Positions 23,581-32,201 of a DNA stretch of 64,000 nt are shown in pieces. Positions within the stretch are counted from its first letter, which is position 1. Each line of letters begins with the position of its first letter. The notes under the pieces are model-generated. The model was not told where the DNA came from, ran no database searches, and was given only the letters and a program-made list of their open reading frames with translations. A program made the translations under genes and the position numbers. The DNA is from UBA1660 sp964462035 (GTDB taxonomy: Bacteria > Myxococcota_A > Polyangia > Polyangiales > Houyiibacteriaceae). Location: positions 62,001 through 126,000 of the forward strand of contig CAYXAP010000015.1 in NCBI GenBank assembly GCA_964462035.1, read 5' to 3'.

Positions 23581-24621
23581 ATGACCGACTCCACGGCGAT
23601 CCGTCACGACTGGACCATCCGCGAGGCCAAGGCGCTCTACGCGCTGCCGCTCACCGAGCTGCTCTTCCGCGCCCAGAGCGTGCACCGGCAGTTCCACCCG
23701 CCGGACGCGGTCCAGCTCTGCACTCTGCTGTCGATCAAGACGGGCGCCTGCCCCGAGGATTGCTCGTACTGCCCGCAGAGCGGCCGCAACGGCGCCGACG
23801 TCGAGCCGGAGCGGCTGCTGACGGTCGACGAGGTCCTCTCGAAGGCGAAGGTCGCTCGCGAAGCCGGCGCCACCCGCTTCTGCATGGGTGCCGCCTGGCG
23901 CGACGCTCGCGAGGGCGAGCAGTTCGAGCGCGTGCTGACGATGGTCCGCGGGGTCCGCGAACTCGGCATGGAAGCCTGCTGCACCCTCGGCATGCTCACC
24001 GACGAGCAGGCCGCGCGGCTGAAGGACGCGGGGCTCACCGCGTACAACCACAACCTGGACTCCTCCAAGGAGTTCTACGGCGAGATCATCACCACCCGCA
24101 CCTACCAGGAGCGGCTGGACACGATCAGCCGGGTCGCCGGCGCCGGCATCCACGTCTGCAGCGGCGGCATCATCGGCATGGGCGAGACCCTCGGTGACCG
24201 GCTCGGGATGCTCGTCACCCTCTCGAGCCTGACCCCGCATCCGGAGAGCGTGCCCATCAACGCGCTCGTCGCCGTCGAGGGCACCCCGCTCGAGGACCAG
24301 CCGCCGGTCGAGCCGCTCGAGCTCGTTCGGATGTGCGCGCTGGCGCGCCTGATGCTCCCGCAGTCGATGGTCCGCCTCAGCGCCGGCCGCAGCCGCCTCA
24401 ACCGGGAAGCGCAGCTGCTGGCCTTCATGGCGGGCGCCAACTCCATCTTCTACGGCGACAAGCTGCTCACCACCGGCAACCCGGACGTCGAGGCCGACAT
24501 GGCCATGCTCCGCGACGCCGGCATGCGTGCACTGGTCCCCGCGACCGACACGACCGACGCCGGCACCGAGCCGCTCCCGGCCGCCAGCGCGCCCGCGCCC
24601 GCTCCCGCTCCCGCCGAGTAG
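23581..24621 (+). CDS. bioB: Biotin synthase
   Basis: 346 residues. A radical-SAM enzyme that inserts sulfur into dethiobiotin, the last step of biotin synthesis. The SAM cluster motif CPEDCSYC (CxxxCxxC) lies at ~residues 57-64. YNHNLDSS, CSGGIIGMGE and the [2Fe-2S]-site arginine region MVRLSAGRSRLNRE (~261-274) are all present. The length fits the family apart from a C-terminal Ala-Pro tail (PAPAPAPAE) that is not part of the fold. It is a single gene here: no bioA, bioD or bioF nearby. A hairpin 25 nt after the stop probably ends the transcript. Confidence 0.96.
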   Translation: MTDSTAIRHDWTIREAKALYALPLTELLFRAQSVHRQFHPPDAVQLCTLLSIKTGACPEDCSYCPQSGRNGADVEPERLLTVDEVLSKAKVAREAGATRFCMGAAWRDAREGEQFERVLTMVRGVRELGMEACCTLGMLTDEQAARLKDAGLTAYNHNLDSSKEFYGEIITTRTYQERLDTISRVAGAGIHVCSGGIIGMGETLGDRLGMLVTLSSLTPHPESVPINALVAVEGTPLEDQPPVEPLELVRMCALARLMLPQSMVRLSAGRSRLNREAQLLAFMAGANSIFYGDKLLTTGNPDVEADMAMLRDAGMRALVPATDTTDAGTEPLPAASAPAPAPAPAE

Positions 24622-24645
24622 CTCCGGTTCGGTCCGCGAATCCTC

Positions 24646-24668
24646 CCGCCGAATGAACCGATCGGCGG
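24646..24668 (+). terminator. Hairpin after bioB
   Basis: CCGCCGA pairs perfectly with TCGGCGG across a 9-nt loop, 25 nt downstream of the bioB stop. There is no run of T after it, as is usual for terminators in very GC-rich genomes, so the call rests on position and stem strength only. Confidence 0.42.
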
Positions 24669-24734
24669 CTTCGCTCGTATCTCGTCCACCAGCGCCCACT
24701 TGGCGCATAATGCGGAGCGAGGGAGGTACGAGGG

Positions 24735-25466
24735 ATGGAGACCGTGGTCGAGGGGGGCCGGCAGGAAGACGTCGGGCCCGTGGTCGCAGAGCCGGAGTCC
24801 GTGGAGAGCCTGGAGGCGGGCTACACTGGCGCGCACCGGCGCTACGAGTGGCTGGGGCTCGCGCTCGCCGGGCTCAGCCTGATCGGCGCGGCCGCTGGCG
24901 CTTGGGTTCACTCCGGCGCGGGGCTGCTCGTTTGGTTCGTCGCCGTGGTCGCGGGCATCGCCTTCGCTGACCTCGTTTCGGGACTCGTCCACTGGGGCTT
25001 CGACACCTGGGGCTCGGTGAATACGCCCATCGTCGGTCAGCTCGCCATCCGGACCTTTCGGCAGCACCACCTCGATCAGAAGGCGATGGTCGGTCACGAC
25101 TTCGTCGAGACCAACGGGCACAACGCCATGCTCTCGGTCGCGCTCACCGCTCCGGCGGCGTGGGCACCAGAAGCCCTCGGCGCCGGGCCCACCGTCTTCC
25201 TCTTCACGGCGGGCCTCTTCATCGCGCTCACCAGTCAGCTCCACAAGTGGGCGCACATGGACGAGCCGCCCCGCGCGATCCGCCTTCTGCAGCGGGCCGG
25301 GCTCGTGCTCTCGCCGGAGGCGCACGCGGGGCACCACACGTCCCCCCACGATCATGGCTACTGCGTCACCACCGGGTGGATGAACGGACCGCTCGACAAG
25401 CTCGGCTTCTTCCGCGGGCTCGAGCGGGTGATCCAGGCTGTGACCGGGGCCCGCCTCAACCGCTGA
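24735..25466 (+). CDS. carF: Plasmanylethanolamine desaturase, CarF/TMEM189 (PEDS1) type
   Basis: 243 residues with the full histidine signature of the CarF/TMEM189/Kua family: LVSGLVHWGFDTWGS, FRQHHLDQKAMVGHDFVETNG, HKWAHM and PEAHAGHHTSPHDHGYCVTTGW. In Myxococcus xanthus CarF makes the vinyl-ether bond of plasmalogens and is needed for singlet-oxygen signalling to carotenoid genes; the human counterpart does the same chemistry. Hydrophobic stretches at ~38-75 and ~135-165 anchor it in the inner membrane. GGGAGG lies 8 nt before the ATG. Unlike a carotenogenic operon setting, no sigma/anti-sigma pair or carotenoid gene adjoins it. Confidence 0.92.
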   Translation: METVVEGGRQEDVGPVVAEPESVESLEAGYTGAHRRYEWLGLALAGLSLIGAAAGAWVHSGAGLLVWFVAVVAGIAFADLVSGLVHWGFDTWGSVNTPIVGQLAIRTFRQHHLDQKAMVGHDFVETNGHNAMLSVALTAPAAWAPEALGAGPTVFLFTAGLFIALTSQLHKWAHMDEPPRAIRLLQRAGLVLSPEAHAGHHTSPHDHGYCVTTGWMNGPLDKLGFFRGLERVIQAVTGARLNR

Positions 25467-25495
25467 GCGCTCGTCTGGTAGCCTCTTCTCCGTGG

Positions 25496-25513
25496 CCGCC
25501 GGCACACCGGCGG
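25496..25513. other. GC hairpin abutting a ribosome-binding site
   Basis: CCGCCGG-CACA-CCGGCGG is a perfect 7-bp stem with a 4-nt loop. It lies 30 nt after the carF stop and ends one base before the GGTGGAG ribosome-binding site of the next gene. It can act as a carF terminator or hold the leader of the lipoprotein mRNA; the sequence does not decide. Confidence 0.35.
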
Positions 25514-25526
25514 GGTGGAGATGAAC

Positions 25527-26126
25527 ATGCGATGGACTTGCTTGATGCTCGCGGCGGCGCTCGCCGTGGGTTGTGGTGATGACGATGGACCGGCCGAGGA
25601 CGACCCCGGCACCGACATGGGGGGCTCGAGCAGCGACCTCGGCACCTCGCCGGGCGACGACCTCGGCACCAGCCCCGGTGACGATCTCGGCACGTCGCCG
25701 GGCGACGACCTCGGGACCAGCGCCGGCGACGACATGGGCACGACGACGGACACCGACGGCGGCTCCGGCACCGTGGGGACGATCGACTGCGGCGAGATGA
25801 CCTGCGACGCCGAGACTCAGGAGTGCTGCGCCAGCTTCGCCGGTGGCTCGGCCACCTTCGAGTGCATCACGGCGGGCGACACCTGCATGGGCGGCACCGC
25901 CGAGTGCGATGGTCCCGAGGACTGCGGCGGCGGCGAGGTCTGCTGTGGGTCTGGCGGCGCGGGCGGCGCGAGCGTGGAGTGCGCGGCGACGTGCGAGGGC
26001 TTCGGTTCGTTCGAGCTCTGCCACGAGGCCACCGACTGCACGAGCGGGACCGACATGTGCTGCCCGATCATGATGTTCGGGATCTCCGGTGGCGCCTGTC
26101 TGCCGATGTGCGGCTTCGCGCCGTAG
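25527..26126 (+). CDS. Cys-rich lipoprotein with DLGTSPGD repeats
   Basis: 199 residues. ATG 25527 is chosen over ATG 25521 and GTG 25515 because GGTGGAG lies six bases before it. MRWTCLMLAAALAVGC gives a lipobox. An acidic linker with four DDLGTSPG-type octapeptides (24-bp DNA repeat, 25635-25730) leads to a domain with about 18 cysteines in repeated patterns (ECCASFAGG, EDCGGGEVCCGSGG, DMCCPIMMFG). The CC pairs suggest a disulfide-stabilised surface module. No known enzyme motif. Expression may be affected by the hairpin just upstream. Confidence 0.75.
   Translation: MRWTCLMLAAALAVGCGDDDGPAEDDPGTDMGGSSSDLGTSPGDDLGTSPGDDLGTSPGDDLGTSAGDDMGTTTDTDGGSGTVGTIDCGEMTCDAETQECCASFAGGSATFECITAGDTCMGGTAECDGPEDCGGGEVCCGSGGAGGASVECAATCEGFGSFELCHEATDCTSGTDMCCPIMMFGISGGACLPMCGFAP
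25635..25730. repeat. 24-bp tandem repeat in the lipoprotein linker
   Basis: Four consecutive imperfect 24-bp units encode DDLGTSPG with small changes (the last reads DLGTSAGD). Variation is mostly at third positions, so the units are older than those in the kinase gene. It forms the flexible linker behind the lipid anchor. Confidence 0.65.
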
Positions 26127-26150
26127 CCTCGTCCGCGTACCATCGGCGCG

Positions 26151-27056
26151 ATGCAGCTGGAATGTCAGAGCTGTGGCGCGCGCGTCGAGATCGAGGCCGA
26201 TCGGCGGACGGGGAAGTGTCTCTACTGCGGCTCGCCGCAGGTGGTGGACCGCCCCCCGACCGCCGACCGGCCGAACCCCGAGCTGGCGATTGGCTTCTCT
26301 CTCCCGCCCGAGAAGGCGCTCGAGGTCGCCCGTCGCTGGGTGAAAGGCGCGTTCTTCGCGCCCCAGGCGTTCCGAAAGGCCGCTGTGGACGAGATCCGCG
26401 GGCTCTACGTCCCGACCTACCTCTACTCGGCGGTCGCCCACAGCCGCTACTCGGCGCAGATCGGTGAGAACTACACGGTCACCGAGACCTACACGACCAC
26501 CGACAGCAAGGGGCGCACGGTCACCCGCACGCGCACCAAGACGAAGACCGAGTGGCGCTCGCTCGACGGACTCCATTCGATCTACGTGAGCGACCACGTC
26601 GTCACCGCGTCGCGTGGCATCCCCAACGACGAGCTCGAGGCGATCGAGCCCTTCGACTTCCGCGACCTGCGGCGCTTCCAGCCCATCCTCCTCAGCGGCT
26701 GGGGCGCGGAAGAGCCATCGGTCGCGCCGGCTCACTGCATCGAGCTCGCCCGCGGCGAGGCGGCCCGGCAGATCGGCGGGATGCTCGGTGGGTTCATGCC
26801 CGGCGACAAGCACCGGAGCCTGCAGTACGCGACGCAGTTCGACGGTGAGGACCTGCGATTGGCGATGATGCCGGTGTGGGTGCTGCCGGTCGTCTACGAC
26901 CCGGAGAAGCCGCCCGTTCGGCTGCTGGTCAATGGACAGACCGGCAAGCTCACGGGCAAGCCGCCGAAGAGCTGGCTGAAGATCACCATCGCGGTGCTGC
27001 TGGCGCTGGCGGTGGTCGCCGGGGTGATCCTGCTGGCCATGGAGGCGAGTCGATGA
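26151..27056 (+). CDS. Zinc-ribbon membrane protein A
   Basis: 301 residues. An N-terminal zinc ribbon (CQSCGARVEIEADRRTGKCLYCG: CxxC-x16-CxxC, residues 5-27) precedes a ~230-residue beta-rich region containing FSLPPEKALEVARRWVKG, VPTYLYSAVAHSRYSAQIGENY and a long Thr-rich segment (TETYTTTDSKGRTVTRTRTK). A single helix at the C-terminus (ITIAVLLALAVVAGVILLAM, ~275-295) anchors it with the bulk in the cytoplasm. The fold resembles the many unnamed 'zinc ribbon, membrane-anchored' proteins. Its last bases overlap the next ATG (ATGA). Function unknown. Confidence 0.75.
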   Translation: MQLECQSCGARVEIEADRRTGKCLYCGSPQVVDRPPTADRPNPELAIGFSLPPEKALEVARRWVKGAFFAPQAFRKAAVDEIRGLYVPTYLYSAVAHSRYSAQIGENYTVTETYTTTDSKGRTVTRTRTKTKTEWRSLDGLHSIYVSDHVVTASRGIPNDELEAIEPFDFRDLRRFQPILLSGWGAEEPSVAPAHCIELARGEAARQIGGMLGGFMPGDKHRSLQYATQFDGEDLRLAMMPVWVLPVVYDPEKPPVRLLVNGQTGKLTGKPPKSWLKITIAVLLALAVVAGVILLAMEASR

Positions 27057-28039
27057 CCGACGCCGACCTCTGGGAAGGAGAGCGCGGGAAGCCGGGCTGC
27101 GGCCGCTGTGGGAGCCCGCTCGAGCTCGAAGATCTCCGCTGCGCGGTGTGCTGCCTGCCCGTGCCCGCTGGCGCGAGCGCCATCGAGCGGGTCGTCGCCC
27201 GCATCCTCCGCTGTGACGGCTGCGGCGCCGCGCTCACCTATGACGTCCAGGCGAAGGCACCGAAGTGCGCCTTCTGCGGATCGGTCGCGCACCTCGAGGA
27301 GAGCGAGGACCCGATCGACGGCGCCGACGCCTACCTTCCCTTTCGGGTCGACCCGGCGACCGCGCGAACCGCACTGAAGACCTGGCTCGGGTCGCTCGGC
27401 TGGTTCCGGCCCGGGGACCTCGCGAGCGAGGCGACGGTCGCCGACCTGACGCCGCTGTGGTGGGTCGGGTGGACCTTCGACGTCGAGGCGCTCGTCAGCT
27501 GGACCGCCGACTCGAACGCGGGCGCGCGCCGATCGGCCTGGGCGCCGCACTCGGGGCAGGTCCCGCTCACCGTGCGTCAGGCGCTGGTGAGCGCGTCGCG
27601 CGGCCTCACGGACGAGGAGGTGCAGAAGCTCGCGCGCCACTTCGATCTCGGCAGCGCCGTGAGCGAGCCCCACGCGATGGAGGGCGCGGCGATCGAGCGC
27701 TTCGACGTGCCCCGCTCGTCAGCCCGCAAGATCATCGACCGTGCGGTGCTCGCGCAGGCGAAGGAGCACGCGAAACAGTTCGTCCCCGGCTCGCGGATGC
27801 GCAAGCTCGCGGCCGCCGTTCTCCCGCGTCGGCTACGGACCCGCCGCTACGCCTTCCCGAGCTACGTGCTCGCCTATCACTACCGCGGCGAGCTCTACCG
27901 CGCGATCGTGCACGGCCAGGATCCGGCGTGCGTCTTCGGCAAGGCTCCATGGTCGGTCGCCAAGATCTTGCTGGTCGTGCTCGGCAGCGCGGCAGCGCTG
28001 GCGTTGATCGGCTTCCTGATCTTCTCGTTGACCCGCTAG
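27053..28039 (+). CDS. Zinc-ribbon membrane protein B (paralogue of A)
   Basis: 328 residues. It carries two zinc-ribbon-like units, CGRCGSPLELEDLRCAVC (residues 16-33) and CDGCGAALTYDVQAKAPKCAFC (~54-75), where protein A has one. The middle region follows the same plan (PFRVDPATARTALKTWLGS, DLTPLWWVGWTFDVEALVSW, LVSASRGLTDEEVQKL) and one C-terminal helix (VAKILLVVLGSAAALALIGFL) anchors it. The ATG at 27053 overlaps the stop of protein A. The pair probably forms a heteromer at the inner face of the membrane. It converges on the DUF1552 gene with a 3-nt gap. Function unknown. Confidence 0.75.
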   Translation: MTDADLWEGERGKPGCGRCGSPLELEDLRCAVCCLPVPAGASAIERVVARILRCDGCGAALTYDVQAKAPKCAFCGSVAHLEESEDPIDGADAYLPFRVDPATARTALKTWLGSLGWFRPGDLASEATVADLTPLWWVGWTFDVEALVSWTADSNAGARRSAWAPHSGQVPLTVRQALVSASRGLTDEEVQKLARHFDLGSAVSEPHAMEGAAIERFDVPRSSARKIIDRAVLAQAKEHAKQFVPGSRMRKLAAAVLPRRLRTRRYAFPSYVLAYHYRGELYRAIVHGQDPACVFGKAPWSVAKILLVVLGSAAALALIGFLIFSLTR

Positions 28040-28042
28040 CTC

Positions 28043-29416
28043 TCAGCGCAGGCGGTCGATGGGTCCGTTGCAGTAGCCCGGGTCGCCGAAGGTCTCGATG
28101 CCGTGGCCCATCGCGTTGGCGAAGGAGACGAGCAGGTCGTTGTGGCGGTCGTCGTCGTCGAAGGTGAGGTAGCGGCCGGTGTCGAAGTAGCCACCGGCGC
28201 CGCCGGCCACCACGAACTTCATCTCGCGGCGGAGGTGGCGGTCGCCGTCCGAGAGCTCGTTGCCCCAGAAGATGATGGTGTTGTCGAGCATGGTGCCATC
28301 GCCGTTCGGCTCCGGGAGCGAGTCGAGCTTCGCCAGCAGGTAGGCGACCTGCTCGGCGTACCAGCGGTTGATCTCCACCAGCTGGTCGTGAGCGCGGTCC
28401 GAGACGTGGGAGAACGAGTGGTGCGAGGTGGTCGGGTTCCCGTTTTCATCGCTGACCTCCGGGAGGCCGAGCCAGGGGAAGCGCTGACCGCTGGTGGCAC
28501 CAGACCAGAGGAAGGTCGCCACCCGCGTCCGGTCGCAGGCCATGGCCGCGGTGAGGATGTCGAGCTGGAGCAGGGTCATCTCCGGGTAGTTGCTCTCCGC
28601 AGCCGGGTCCATTCGCTCGCCGAGGGAAGGCGGCGCGCAGACGACCGCTCCGTCGAGGCCAGAGGTGAAGCGCCGCTCGGCGTCGCGCAGCGACTCGAGG
28701 TGCGCATCGAGCCGGCTCCGGTGCTCCACACCGAGGCGGGTGCGGAGCGACTGGATGTCGCCGCTGATCGAGTCGAGCACGCTCCGCTGTTCCAGTCGAC
28801 GGCGCTCGCGTGCGGCCTCGTCGGCGCCCGGGTCGAGGTCGCCGAACACGAGGTCGAAGACCTCGTAGGGGTCGTCGAGGTGTGGCAGCGGATCGTCGAT
28901 GGCGCGGTAGCTGAGGTGCCGTCGCTGGTTCCCGCTCCGCACGCGGACACCGAGCTCCAGGCTGGAGAAGGGCGTGACTCCGTCGAGGGTTCGAGCGATC
29001 TCCTGATCGATGGAGTGACCGCCGGGCCAACCGGAGCGGCTCGCGCAGTTGTTGCCGCCGCAGAAGTCACCGTCCTGCAGCCCGTGGCCGGTGAGCAGCG
29101 CGCCGATGCCCGCTTGGTGTCCGCCGGCGGCGCCGGGGATCTGCATGTTCAGCCCGTCGAGGACGAGCAGCTTCTCGCGGAAGGGCTCGAGCGGCTCGAG
29201 GATCCGGTTGAAGGTGAAGTCTCGCTCGCCGCCGTTCGGGACCCACTCGTCGAAGATCGTGCCGCAGGGCGAGAAGAGCGCGATGAAGCGCTTCGGGGTG
29301 GCCTCCTGCGCGTGCGCAGGGTTGAGCAGACGGCCGAAGGGCAAGGTGGCGGCCGCCGCGCCGAGCGCGCTGCGGCGGAGGAAGCTGCGCCGAGAGAGGT
29401 TCTGTCGTCGCTTCAT
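28043..29416 (-). CDS. DUF1552 exported protein (Tat signal)
   Basis: 457 residues. A twin-arginine signal (RRSFLRRSALGAAAATLPF, residues ~9-27) shows export in folded form. The mature part has the DUF1552 hallmarks: RFIALFSPCGTIFDEWVP near the start, VLDGLNMQIPGAAGGHQAG, the SHHSFSH region and NTIIFWGNELSDGDRH. The fold is sulfatase/alkaline-phosphatase-like. It is paired with a DUF1592-type gene upstream (overlap ATGA, 29413-29416), the standard partnership in myxobacteria and planctomycetes. The pair is often annotated as a surface haem system, but the biochemical role is unproven. Confidence 0.87.
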   Translation of the reverse strand: MKRRQNLSRRSFLRRSALGAAAATLPFGRLLNPAHAQEATPKRFIALFSPCGTIFDEWVPNGGERDFTFNRILEPLEPFREKLLVLDGLNMQIPGAAGGHQAGIGALLTGHGLQDGDFCGGNNCASRSGWPGGHSIDQEIARTLDGVTPFSSLELGVRVRSGNQRRHLSYRAIDDPLPHLDDPYEVFDLVFGDLDPGADEAARERRRLEQRSVLDSISGDIQSLRTRLGVEHRSRLDAHLESLRDAERRFTSGLDGAVVCAPPSLGERMDPAAESNYPEMTLLQLDILTAAMACDRTRVATFLWSGATSGQRFPWLGLPEVSDENGNPTTSHHSFSHVSDRAHDQLVEINRWYAEQVAYLLAKLDSLPEPNGDGTMLDNTIIFWGNELSDGDRHLRREMKFVVAGGAGGYFDTGRYLTFDDDDRHNDLLVSFANAMGHGIETFGDPGYCNGPIDRLR

Positions 29417-31062
29417 CGTCCTTCTCCTTCACCGAGCCGTCGGTAGAGGAAGGCGTCGGTCTGGGTCACCGACACCAAGAGGGTCAGCAGCTCGTAGTCG
29501 GCGGCCGCGAACGCCTCGTCCATCCGCCGGAGCGAGCAGGCGTCCTCGCCCCCCTCGAGGCGCCCGAGAGCGCGCCGGAGCAGCTGGTTCGCCATGCACT
29601 GGCGGACGTCCTCGCTGACGGCCAGCCGTTCGGCGAGCTCGATGGCGCCCACGAAGGGTCCGTCGCTGTCGATGGTCTCGATGACGTGACCGCTGGCGTC
29701 GATCTCGCCGCCTGGCCCTTCGAGGCGGAAGCGGCCCGCCCCGTCGTAGTTTTCGAAGCCGAAGCCGAGCGGGTCCATGTATTGGTGGCAGCTGGCGCAG
29801 GCGGGGTTCTCGCGGTGCTGGGCGAGCCGGTCACGCAGGCTGTCCGCCTCGGTGCCCGACTCGCTGAAGGGCGGGATCTCGCCGGGGGGCTCGGGGAGCT
29901 GTTGGCAGAGCAGCTCCTGCCGAACGAAGAGGCCTCGGAAGACCGGCGCGGCCGAGCCTTCGGCGGCGGTGCTGGTCAGCCAGCTCGCTTGGGTGAGCAC
30001 GCCGGCGCGCTCGTTCGGGTCGAGCTCGACGCGCACCCACTCGTCACCGCTGATGCCCTCGATGCCGTAGATGGCGGCGAGCTCCTCGTTCACGAACGTG
30101 TGCCGCGCGGTGAGCAGATCCTCGAGGGAGCCCCGCTGCTCGAAGACGAGGTCTTCGATGAAGCGCTCGGTCTCTTCTTGCATCATCGTGGGCACGCCCG
30201 CCGGCAGCCCTTGGACCCGCTCGTCGTCCAGATCGAGATGGAGCCAGTCGACGAAGAGCTGGGTCACGGACGTTCGCGCTCGCGGATCCTCGAGCATCCG
30301 TCGCGCCTGGGCGCCCACCTGCTCCGCGGTGTCGAGCTCACCGGCCGCGGCCGCTTCGAAGAGCGCGTCGTCCGGCATGGAGCCCCAGAGCAGGTAGGAG
30401 AGGCGGCTGGCTCGCTCCCATCCGTCGAGCGCGACGATCTCCGAGGACACCGGCGTCGAGCGGTCGGCCTCGACCTTGTAGAGGAAGTAGGGAGACTGCA
30501 GCATCGCGCGCAGCGTCAGCCGCAGGCCGTTCACGTAGCCGCCCTGCGCGAGCCCGGTCTCGAAGACCGCTGCCAGTCGCTCGGCGGCGTCGGCCGGGAC
30601 CGGGCGTCGGAAGGCGCGCTGGCCGAAGCGCTCGATGAAGACCTGCCCGCACTCCGCCTCGCCTCGCTCGCTCACCGAGCACTCGAAGAGCGACTCTGGA
30701 TCGACGGCGTTCGCCAGGTCGTCGGCGGCGCCGGCGTAGAGCTCGAACTGCGCGGGCGAGATCCCGACCTCGAAGCCGACACCACCGGAGACGGTGTCGG
30801 GGAAGCCGGCGGCGGGAGAGCCCTCGACGCCCAGCAGATCACGCACGGTCTGGTCGTACTCGTCCTTCGTCAGCCGGCTGAAGGGCGAGGTGGCCGCGGT
30901 CACCCCGAGCTCGGCGCAGAGCTCGTCGGCGGATTGGTCCCGCGGTCGGGTGGGCTCCGGAGGGGTCGGCTCGCCGGGTCGGTCGGCGCTGCCGATCTCC
31001 CCCTGGCAAGCCAGGAGGAGACCGGCGAGCACGACGCCGAGGTGGGTGTGGGTACCTCGCAT
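29413..31062 (-). CDS. DUF1587/1592/1588/1585-type exported c-haem lipoprotein
   Basis: 549 residues, lipobox VLAGLLLACQG. The four linked domains of unknown function occur in the usual order: FSRLTKDEYDQTVRDLLG (DUF1587, ~60-78); FGQRAFRRPVPADAAERL and LRLTLRAMLQSPYFLYKVE (DUF1595/1592, ~145-200); EETERFIEDLVFEQRGSLED with FVNEELAAIYGI (DUF1592); RRGLFVRQELLC-like DUF1588; then CASCHQYMDPLGFGFENYD (CxxCH haem site, ~425) and a DUF1585 tail ending in VSVTQTDAFLYR. Likely a surface or periplasmic c-type cytochrome of unknown substrate. Co-translated with the DUF1552 gene. Confidence 0.87.
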   Translation of the reverse strand: MRGTHTHLGVVLAGLLLACQGEIGSADRPGEPTPPEPTRPRDQSADELCAELGVTAATSPFSRLTKDEYDQTVRDLLGVEGSPAAGFPDTVSGGVGFEVGISPAQFELYAGAADDLANAVDPESLFECSVSERGEAECGQVFIERFGQRAFRRPVPADAAERLAAVFETGLAQGGYVNGLRLTLRAMLQSPYFLYKVEADRSTPVSSEIVALDGWERASRLSYLLWGSMPDDALFEAAAAGELDTAEQVGAQARRMLEDPRARTSVTQLFVDWLHLDLDDERVQGLPAGVPTMMQEETERFIEDLVFEQRGSLEDLLTARHTFVNEELAAIYGIEGISGDEWVRVELDPNERAGVLTQASWLTSTAAEGSAAPVFRGLFVRQELLCQQLPEPPGEIPPFSESGTEADSLRDRLAQHRENPACASCHQYMDPLGFGFENYDGAGRFRLEGPGGEIDASGHVIETIDSDGPFVGAIELAERLAVSEDVRQCMANQLLRRALGRLEGGEDACSLRRMDEAFAAADYELLTLLVSVTQTDAFLYRRLGEGEGR

Positions 31063-31116
31063 GTTCCCACTGTGTGCACAGGTGGGACGCAGGTCCGTTA
31101 CGCAGCTGACGCGAGA

Positions 31117-32115
31117 TCAGCGAGCGGCGGCGCCGCCGATGCGGATCCCGAGTGTCCGCACCAGATCCGCGTCGCCCGTGAAGGGGTCGACCCGCAGGAG
31201 GGTGCCGTCGCAGGTGAAGCCGAAGAGCTGTGGACCGAAGGCGGCGAGCGCCCAGATGCAGGGGAAGCCCGTGCGTCCGAGAATCCGGGCGGTTCCGCTG
31301 GCGAGATCGATCTCGGCCAGGCGGGTGTCGTCACTCGAGGAGGACGGACGGTCGGTCACCGTGATCAACATCCGGCCTTCCACGAACGCGATGTCGCCGG
31401 ACGCGACGAAGGGTGGCGGCAGGCGCGCGACCACGCGCGGAGCGAAGGTCTCGAGGTCGATCGCCACGACCCGTTCGTTCTCGCCCGCGGCGTAGAGCAG
31501 GCCGTCGGGACCGACGTCGAGGGCCACCCAGCTGTCGGAGCCGCCGAGCGGCCGAGCCGTCGGAGAGGTGTCGTCGATGGCGTAGAGCTCGGTGCGGCTC
31601 ACCGCGTAGAGCTGACGGTCGTTGGCGAGAGCGATGTCGGTGAAGCTCGCGCCACCCCGGGTGAGGAAGCGGAGCTCGCCAGTCGGGAGCTCGACCTCGT
31701 AGAGATCGCGGTTGTCGTGGACGAGGGCGCGCGCGATGCACCCACGTTCCGGATCGCATCGGTTGCTGATGGGGCAGAGGGAGTCGTCCGGCGTGCTCGC
31801 GCATCCGTCGCCTTCGGTACACTCGTCGACCGTACAGCTCACACCATCGCTGCAGCCGATCGGCTCGGCCACGCAGCCGAGCTCGGCGTCACAGCGCCCG
31901 ACGGTGCACGTGGTGTCTTCGCAGCGGCCGTCACGGGCCCGGTGCTCGCAGCGCCCGCCCGTGCACTCGTCCCGGGTGCACTCGAGTCCGTCGTCGCAAT
32001 CGCGGTCACGCCCGCACTCGGCGGCGTCGGGTCCGGCATCGAAGGGGCGCTCCTCGACCTCGAGGCCACTCTTGGCACCGCAGCCGGCCAGGAGCACGAT
32101 CAGTAGGACCCGCAT
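31117..32115 (-). CDS. Cys-rich lipoprotein with C-terminal beta-propeller
   Basis: 332 residues from ATG 32115, which yields MRVLLIVLLAGC (lipobox); the upstream in-frame ATG at 32154 would bury it. Residues ~25-125 have EGF-like Cys repeats (CGRDRDCDDGLECTRDEC, CSDGVSCTVDEC), the common 'C-x-D-G-x-x-C-T-x-D-x-C' surface module. From ~130 a beta-propeller of WD/NHL type is suggested by repeated strands (DRQLYAVSRTELYAID, DGLLYAAGENERVVAID, TCDGTLLRVDPFTG). Probably a secreted binding protein. Divergent from the TetR gene (86-nt gap); its stop lies 54 nt from the DUF1592 gene start. Confidence 0.75.
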   Translation of the reverse strand: MRVLLIVLLAGCGAKSGLEVEERPFDAGPDAAECGRDRDCDDGLECTRDECTGGRCEHRARDGRCEDTTCTVGRCDAELGCVAEPIGCSDGVSCTVDECTEGDGCASTPDDSLCPISNRCDPERGCIARALVHDNRDLYEVELPTGELRFLTRGGASFTDIALANDRQLYAVSRTELYAIDDTSPTARPLGGSDSWVALDVGPDGLLYAAGENERVVAIDLETFAPRVVARLPPPFVASGDIAFVEGRMLITVTDRPSSSSDDTRLAEIDLASGTARILGRTGFPCIWALAAFGPQLFGFTCDGTLLRVDPFTGDADLVRTLGIRIGGAAAR

Positions 32116-32201
32116 CTCGACCCTGGTGATGACCCAAGGACCTCTCGGAGTCACGCGAAGGAGGGTGTGACACTCCGGGTGCCAGAAGATATCCTGTCCT
32201 C

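Noticed and set aside
24450..26813. Minus-strand open frame of about 790 codons
   Set aside because: Opposite to carF, the lipoprotein and the first zinc-ribbon gene, which carry conserved motifs.
29686..32106. Plus-strand open frame of about 800 codons
   Set aside because: Opposite to the DUF1592-type and Cys-rich lipoprotein genes, both with clear signatures.
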